DNA of 36,932 nt from CAYRML01 sp964425485 (lineage in GTDB: Bacteria > Bacillota > Dehalobacteriia > UBA4068), in contig CAYRML010000008.1 in NCBI GenBank assembly GCA_964425485.1, positions 1 to 36,932 of the forward strand. The letters are read 5' to 3'. The translations under genes and the position numbers were made by a program. Below the pieces are notes generated by a model, which worked only from the letters and a program-made list of their open reading frames with translations, made no database searches and had not been told where the DNA came from. Shown in pieces: positions 33,034-36,932 of this stretch. Position 1 is the first letter of the stretch. Every line of letters begins with the position of its first letter.

Positions 33034-33873
33034 ATGCAGGAACGTCCAGCTTGGAGGATAAACGGTTTTGTCATCATTATTGTTATCGTTTTGCTGGCTA
33101 TTGCCGCTATCTGGTCTTTTGTCAACACTAATGCTGTTTTAGGCGGGCTTTGTTTTGTGGTGTTGATTATTCTGGCCAGTGCTTTGGTTCTGGTCCAGCC
33201 TAATACAGCAGCTGTGATAACCTTTTTTGGCCGTTACACAGGTACAATCAGGGATAATGGCATCTGGATGGTGGTGCCTTTTTCCAGCAATAGGAAAGTT
33301 TCCTTGCGGGTGCGCAATTTTAACAGTGAGAGGCTGAAAGTTAATGATATTTCCGGTAATCCTATTGAGATCGCTACGGTGGTCGTGTTCAAAGTCATTG
33401 ATGCGGCCAAAGCCACTTTTGATGTTGAGGATTATAAGCAATTTGTGGAGATCCAGAGCGAAACAGCGTTGCGCCATGTAGCGGCGCATTATCCCTATGA
33501 TAATTTTGATGAAGTGGGGATTTCTTTGCGTGGCAACTCTGATGAGGTATCCAAACAACTTTTAGAAGAACTGCGCAATCGCCTGGCGGTGGCCGGGGTT
33601 GAGGTTATGGAATCCCGCCTGACACATTTGGCTTATGCTACGGAAATTGCCAGCGCAATGTTACAAAGACAGCAGGCCAGTGCGATTCTGGCTGCCCGGC
33701 AAATTATTGTTGATGGAGCGGTGGGAATGGCGCAGATGGCTATAAACAATCTGGAGGCGGAAGGCGTTATCGATCTTGATGATGAACGTCGGATCAATAT
33801 GATTAATAATCTTATGGTGGCTATAATATCTGACCGATCTTCACAGCCCATTATCAATGTAGGCAGTTTATAA
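33034..33873 (+). CDS. SPFH/band 7 domain membrane protein
   Basis: This 279-residue protein has two N-terminal hydrophobic segments (about residues 9-29 and 36-56) and then a prohibitin/stomatin-type SPFH domain beginning VQPNTAAVITFFGRYTGTIRDNG. The following helix-rich part (ALRHVAAHYPYD, LTHLAYATEIASAML, QRQQASAILAARQIIVDGA) forms the oligomerising region. AGGGG lies eight bases before ATG 33034. Such proteins build membrane microdomain scaffolds. The gene is followed after two bases by a small DNA-binding-like gene, a pairing I have met in other Bacillota. Confidence 0.88.
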   Translation: MQERPAWRINGFVIIIVIVLLAIAAIWSFVNTNAVLGGLCFVVLIILASALVLVQPNTAAVITFFGRYTGTIRDNGIWMVVPFSSNRKVSLRVRNFNSERLKVNDISGNPIEIATVVVFKVIDAAKATFDVEDYKQFVEIQSETALRHVAAHYPYDNFDEVGISLRGNSDEVSKQLLEELRNRLAVAGVEVMESRLTHLAYATEIASAMLQRQQASAILAARQIIVDGAVGMAQMAINNLEAEGVIDLDDERRINMINNLMVAIISDRSSQPIINVGSL

Positions 33874-33875
33874 TA

Positions 33876-34055
33876 ATGCTCGGCAAAAAAAGCTTCCCTT
33901 TAAGAATAGACCCTCAAATTTATGATGCTGTGGAATCTTGGGCCAAAGATGAGTTCCGCAGTGTCAACGGGCATATCGAGTTTTTATTACGCCAGGCTCT
34001 GAAAAATAACGGTCGGCTTCCCACCAAGCACCGGCAAGAGCAAGAAAAAAGTTGA
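33876..34055 (+). CDS. Small Arc/ribbon-helix-helix-like protein (59 aa)
   Basis: This 59-residue protein starts two bases after the SPFH stop codon and reads MLGKKSFPLRIDPQIYDAVE, then SWAKDEFRSVNGHIEFLLRQ and a basic tail. The pattern, a short strand of alternating basic and hydrophobic residues (FPLRID) followed by two helices ending in IEFLLRQALK, is that of Arc-type ribbon-helix-helix proteins, which bind DNA as dimers. Close spacing means translational coupling to the SPFH gene. It may regulate this operon, or act with the SPFH protein in another way. A terminator follows. Confidence 0.75.
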   Translation: MLGKKSFPLRIDPQIYDAVESWAKDEFRSVNGHIEFLLRQALKNNGRLPTKHRQEQEKS

Positions 34056-34059
34056 TATT

Positions 34060-34099
34060 AATAATAAAACGGGCAGCTATAACTGCCTGTTTTATTATT
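34060..34099. terminator. Rho-independent terminator after the SPFH operon
   Basis: The 17-base-pair stem has arms 34060-34076 and 34083-34099, with one G-T pair, and CTATAA as the loop; the A/T-rich outer part supplies the T tail. Its right edge touches the -35 box of map. Confidence 0.9.
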
Positions 34100-34126
34100 G
34101 CCATACTTTTGCTTTTGGTATATAAT
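34098..34126 (+). promoter_or_regulatory. Promoter of map
   Basis: TTGCCA (34098-34103) and TATAAT (34121-34126) are separated by 17 bases, and map starts 31 bases further on. Confidence 0.82.
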
Positions 34127-34157
34127 AAATAAGTTAGATAAATTTCGGAGGATTAAT

Positions 34158-34916
34158 ATGATAATCAAAAACGATAAAGAGCTGGCAAAAATGAAGGAAA
34201 TCGCCCAGATTGTAGCTATTACACTGCGGGAGATGAAAAAAGCCGCTGAGCCTGGCATGACGACCAAGCGGCTAGATGAAATTGGGCATCAGCTGTTGGC
34301 TGGTATGGGAGCGGTATCCGCGCCTATATCTATGTATAATTTCCCCGGCTACAATTGTATAAGCGTCAATGAAGAAGTGGCCCATGGTATCCCCGGAGAC
34401 AGGGTGATACAGGAGGGCGATATCGTCAATATCGATGTATCAGCGCATAAAGACGGTTATTATTCCGATAATGGCGCCAGCATCTTGATCGGCGAGGGCA
34501 ATGCTCATAAACAAAAACTGCTGCAAACCTCCAAAAATGCGCTGGCAAAAGCTATTTCTGTGGCTGTTGCCGATAATAAGCTCAATGCTATCGGCCTGAT
34601 GGTGGAAAAAGAGGCCAAAAGAAATGGCTTTACGACAGTCAAAAACTTGTGCGGGCATGGCATCGGACGCACTTTGCATGATGAGCCGGACAGCATTTAT
34701 AATTATTATGAAAAGCGTGACAAGCGCATACTGCAAAAAGGCATGGTGCTGGCTGTGGAAACATTCGTTTCGGAAAAAGATGATTATGTGCTGACGGACG
34801 AAAAGGATGGCTGGACTTTGAGGACTCCCAATCATTCTTTGACGGCTCAATTCGAGCATACTATCGTGGTCACTGATGACGAGCCTCTGATCCTGACACT
34901 GCTGGAAGAGGAATGA
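34158..34916 (+). CDS. map: Methionine aminopeptidase, type I
   Basis: This 252-residue enzyme removes the N-terminal methionine from new proteins. All five metal ligands of the pita-bread fold can be placed: Asp93, Asp104, His167, Glu201 and Glu233, plus the substrate histidine His76 in EVAHGIP. Signature segments are NIDVSAHKDGYYSDN and CGHGIGRTLHDEP. ATG 34158 follows CGGAGGA at good spacing; an in-frame upstream ATG at 34098 lies within the promoter and is excluded. It stands away from the ribosomal operon, where many Bacillota carry a map copy, so a second gene may exist elsewhere. Confidence 0.95.
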   Translation: MIIKNDKELAKMKEIAQIVAITLREMKKAAEPGMTTKRLDEIGHQLLAGMGAVSAPISMYNFPGYNCISVNEEVAHGIPGDRVIQEGDIVNIDVSAHKDGYYSDNGASILIGEGNAHKQKLLQTSKNALAKAISVAVADNKLNAIGLMVEKEAKRNGFTTVKNLCGHGIGRTLHDEPDSIYNYYEKRDKRILQKGMVLAVETFVSEKDDYVLTDEKDGWTLRTPNHSLTAQFEHTIVVTDDEPLILTLLEEE

Positions 34917-34922
34917 TATAAT

Positions 34923-35444
34923 TTGATTAACAGGAATAAACAAAAAGAACCGCTCTATAGGCCCCGTTTGGAAATAGATATAAGCCCATTGGAGATAGTT
35001 GCCAATGTGGTATCTTTGATGGGCATGATTCTGATAGTTGTGGTCATCTATAAATATTGGCCGCAGCTGCCTGATCTGGTGCCCAGCCATTTCGGCCTCA
35101 ATGGCCAGCCTGATGCCTGGACCAGCAAAAACTCGCTGCCGTTTTTTGCGCTGATACCGCTGGCTCTGTACATACTACTGACTGTGATTGGGCGCAAGCC
35201 TCATCTTTGCAATTATTCCGTCAGGCTGACCAAGGATAATGCCGTCAGACTTTATGCGATCTCCGTTAAATTTCTGGCTATATTAAAGATGATATTGTCC
35301 TGGTTATTCGTTTATATTTTCTATGCCATTGCCCAGATCGGCTTAGGCTCCTCATGGCAGCTGGATTGGGGTTTTGTCATTTTCTTTGCCTTTTTGGCAG
35401 CCGCTTTATTTTGGTATTTGCATGCTTCCTATAAAAATCGGTAA
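34923..35444 (+). CDS. DUF1648 membrane protein
   Basis: This 173-residue protein has a basic N-terminus, a first membrane segment (about residues 25-43), then the DUF1648 signature LPDLVPSHFGLNGQPDAW (about 50-67), and three further hydrophobic segments. Function is not established; related proteins include the SdpI immunity and signalling family. The start is TTG 34923, six bases after the map stop, with AGAGGA inside the end of map. It is probably co-transcribed with map. Confidence 0.75.
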   Translation: MINRNKQKEPLYRPRLEIDISPLEIVANVVSLMGMILIVVVIYKYWPQLPDLVPSHFGLNGQPDAWTSKNSLPFFALIPLALYILLTVIGRKPHLCNYSVRLTKDNAVRLYAISVKFLAILKMILSWLFVYIFYAIAQIGLGSSWQLDWGFVIFFAFLAAALFWYLHASYKNR

Positions 35445-35564
35445 AAAATAGCGTCTTGAGGGTTGAAGACAGATTTTGCTGATGGGGATCATAATAAAAG
35501 AGGATTATAATAAACGTTTAGATAGTATAATTAAACGGAAGACAGTAAAAAAAGGAGGAGTAAG

Positions 35565-36134
35565 ATGAAGGTTATACTGATTTGCGGCAGTCCGAGAGCA
35601 AACGGTAATACAGCCCAAACTTTGGCTATTTGCGCCGGGGAATTGGAAAAATACGGTATGGAGACGGAAACCATATCTTTGGCCGGCAAAAAAATAGAAA
35701 GCTGCGTGGCCTGTGGTTCCTGCAAGCGGAAGCCTGGCCGCTGCGCTTTGGATGATGAAGGCAATGAAATAATGGCAAAAGTGGCCTCTGCCGACGCCCT
35801 GATTGTGGGCGCGCCGGTCTATTTTGGTACGGCCAGAGGAGATATGATGTCGCTTTTGCAAAGGATAGGTATGGTATCCCGTTCCGGGCCTCAATTTTTG
35901 CAAGGGATGGTCGGCGGTCCCATTGCCGTGGCCCGTCGCGGCGGCGCTACGGTTGCCCTGCAAGAGATGCTGATGTTTTTCTTCATCAACGGCATGATTC
36001 TTACGGGTGCCGATTATTGGAATATTCTGTTTGGCGGGCCAGCCGGCAGCGTCATGAACGATACGGAAGGCATAGATAATATCAAGGTTTATGCCGCCAA
36101 TGTTGCCAAATTGGTGCAAAAAGTCCGCAGCTAA
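35565..36134 (+). CDS. Iron-sulfur flavoprotein (NADPH-dependent FMN reductase fold)
   Basis: This 189-residue flavodoxin-like protein begins MKVILICGSPRANGNTAQ, the FMN-phosphate loop. The compact cysteine motif C-x2-C-x2-C-x6-C (Cys47, 50, 53, 60) matches the 4Fe-4S site of iron-sulfur flavoproteins of anaerobes, and GAPVYFGTARGDMMSLLQR follows the usual FMN site. It is a cytoplasmic electron carrier or oxygen-detoxification reductase; the partner is unknown. AAAAGGAGGAG precedes the ATG. It lies 12 bases upstream of cobT, perhaps in one transcript. Confidence 0.87.
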   Translation: MKVILICGSPRANGNTAQTLAICAGELEKYGMETETISLAGKKIESCVACGSCKRKPGRCALDDEGNEIMAKVASADALIVGAPVYFGTARGDMMSLLQRIGMVSRSGPQFLQGMVGGPIAVARRGGATVALQEMLMFFFINGMILTGADYWNILFGGPAGSVMNDTEGIDNIKVYAANVAKLVQKVRS

Positions 36135-36146
36135 AAGGAGCGATAT

Positions 36147-36932
36147 ATGGAATTACTATATAAGACAGCCGCAGCTATTGCGCCATTGGACAAGCGGGCT
36201 ATGCTGGTCATGCAAAAGCGGTTGGATAATTTGGCCAAGCCCAAGGACAGCCTGGGCAAGTTGGAGCGGGTGGCGCAACAGATAGCAGGTATCCGCCATG
36301 ATCCGTATCCGCAGGTGGTATCTAAGGCGGCAGTGCTCATGGCCGCGGATCATGGGGTGGCGGCGCAAAATGTGTCCGCTTATCCGCAGGAAGTGACCGT
36401 GCAAATGCTGATGAACTTTGCCGGCGGCGGTGCGGCCATGAATGTGTTGATGGAGCAGTTGGGCGGCAGATTATATATCGTTGATATCGGTGTCGCTAAT
36501 GATTTCCGGCCGCATCCGGCCATCATTGATCGCAAGATCAGGCCGGGCACCGCTGATATTTCCCAAGGCCCGGCCATGTCCAAAGAAGAGGCCGCTGCCG
36601 CCGTAGAGGTTGGCATAGAGATGGCCAGGCAAGCCGTGCTCGATGGCGCTCAGATGATAGCCATCGGAGAGATGGGGATTGCAAATACCACGCCTTCGGC
36701 TGCCCTAGCTTGCTTTTATACGGATTTGGCGCCGCAAGAAATTGTCGGTCGCGGCACCGGCATAGACGACGAGCGCCTGCAAAATAAGCAAAATGCCGTC
36801 AGCAGGGCTTTGCAATTGAATCGATATGGCAAAGATGATAGCTTGGGCGTGCTTTCGCAACTGGGCGGTTTAGAGATAGCTGGTCTGTGCGGAGTCATTT
36901 TGGGGACGGCGGCGGCGCAAAAACCGTTGATC
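36147..36932 (+). CDS. cobT: Nicotinate-nucleotide:dimethylbenzimidazole phosphoribosyltransferase (5' part)
   Basis: The first 262 codons are present and the gene runs off the window. The enzyme makes alpha-ribazole phosphate for the lower ligand of cobalamin. Family motifs are KPKDSLGKLE (residues 31-40), MAADHGVAAQNVSAYP (65-80), FAGGGAAMNV and GEMGIANTT (174-182), whose Glu175 matches one of the two catalytic acids. The second catalytic Glu would lie beyond the edge. AAAGGAG precedes ATG 36147. It suggests cobamide synthesis or remodelling. Confidence 0.93.
   Translation, partial: MELLYKTAAAIAPLDKRAMLVMQKRLDNLAKPKDSLGKLERVAQQIAGIRHDPYPQVVSKAAVLMAADHGVAAQNVSAYPQEVTVQMLMNFAGGGAAMNVLMEQLGGRLYIVDIGVANDFRPHPAIIDRKIRPGTADISQGPAMSKEEAAAAVEVGIEMARQAVLDGAQMIAIGEMGIANTTPSAALACFYTDLAPQEIVGRGTGIDDERLQNKQNAVSRALQLNRYGKDDSLGVLSQLGGLEIAGLCGVILGTAAAQKPLI

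Overview
The window is a bacterial chromosome segment, most likely from a strictly anaerobic Bacillota (Firmicutes), perhaps a Negativicute. The reasons are duplicated indolepyruvate:ferredoxin oxidoreductase genes, a pyrophosphate-type phosphofructokinase, a single-chain clostridial-type PurL, a compact-cysteine iron-sulfur flavoprotein, strong AGGAGG ribosome sites and abundant intrinsic terminators. The class assignment is inference; no rRNA is present.

Layout. (1) Positions 1-6582 hold two iorA-iorB pairs in direct orientation with argH between them. The 3' end of iorA plus all of iorB is an exact 857-bp repeat (1789-2645 = 5726-6582), while the upstream parts of the two iorA genes differ clearly. 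(2) Positions 6587-18480 are an integrated element of about 11.9 kb bounded by a 9-bp direct repeat, CCTTAGGGG. Removing it restores a perfect two-way terminator shared by iorB (plus strand) and comB (minus strand). From left to right it carries a hairpin, a minus-strand type I-C CRISPR interference operon (cas3-cas5c-cas8c-cas7, with a likely internal Cas11c start), a small phage-type HTH regulator, a frameshifted phage primase/helicase, small phage ORFs, a frameshifted HK97-type capsid gene, and the C-terminal part of a large serine recombinase fused in frame to the capsid remnant. cas1, cas2, cas4 and a CRISPR array are all absent. (3) Positions 18486-25942 resume the chromosome: comB, pyrE, an ArgA-like acetyltransferase, ilvE, ilvD, ilvN, ilvB and a purine/cytidine-type deaminase. 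(4) Positions 25977-29762 hold purL on the minus strand. (5) Positions 29951-36932 hold a CPBP membrane protease, a cyclophilin gene with a damaged 5' end, pfp, a small lipoprotein, an SPFH protein with a 59-residue ribbon-helix-helix-like partner, map, a DUF1648 membrane protein, an iron-sulfur flavoprotein and the start of cobT.

Main interpretation. The element is a decayed prophage or satellite: the replication, capsid and integrase genes are all broken, yet the four cas genes are full length and tightly coupled. This suggests that a stand-alone type I-C effector has been kept and would need crRNAs supplied from elsewhere. The element can probably no longer excise by itself because the catalytic half of its recombinase is missing. 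It also appears to bring its own terminators at both ends, replacing the host terminator it split.
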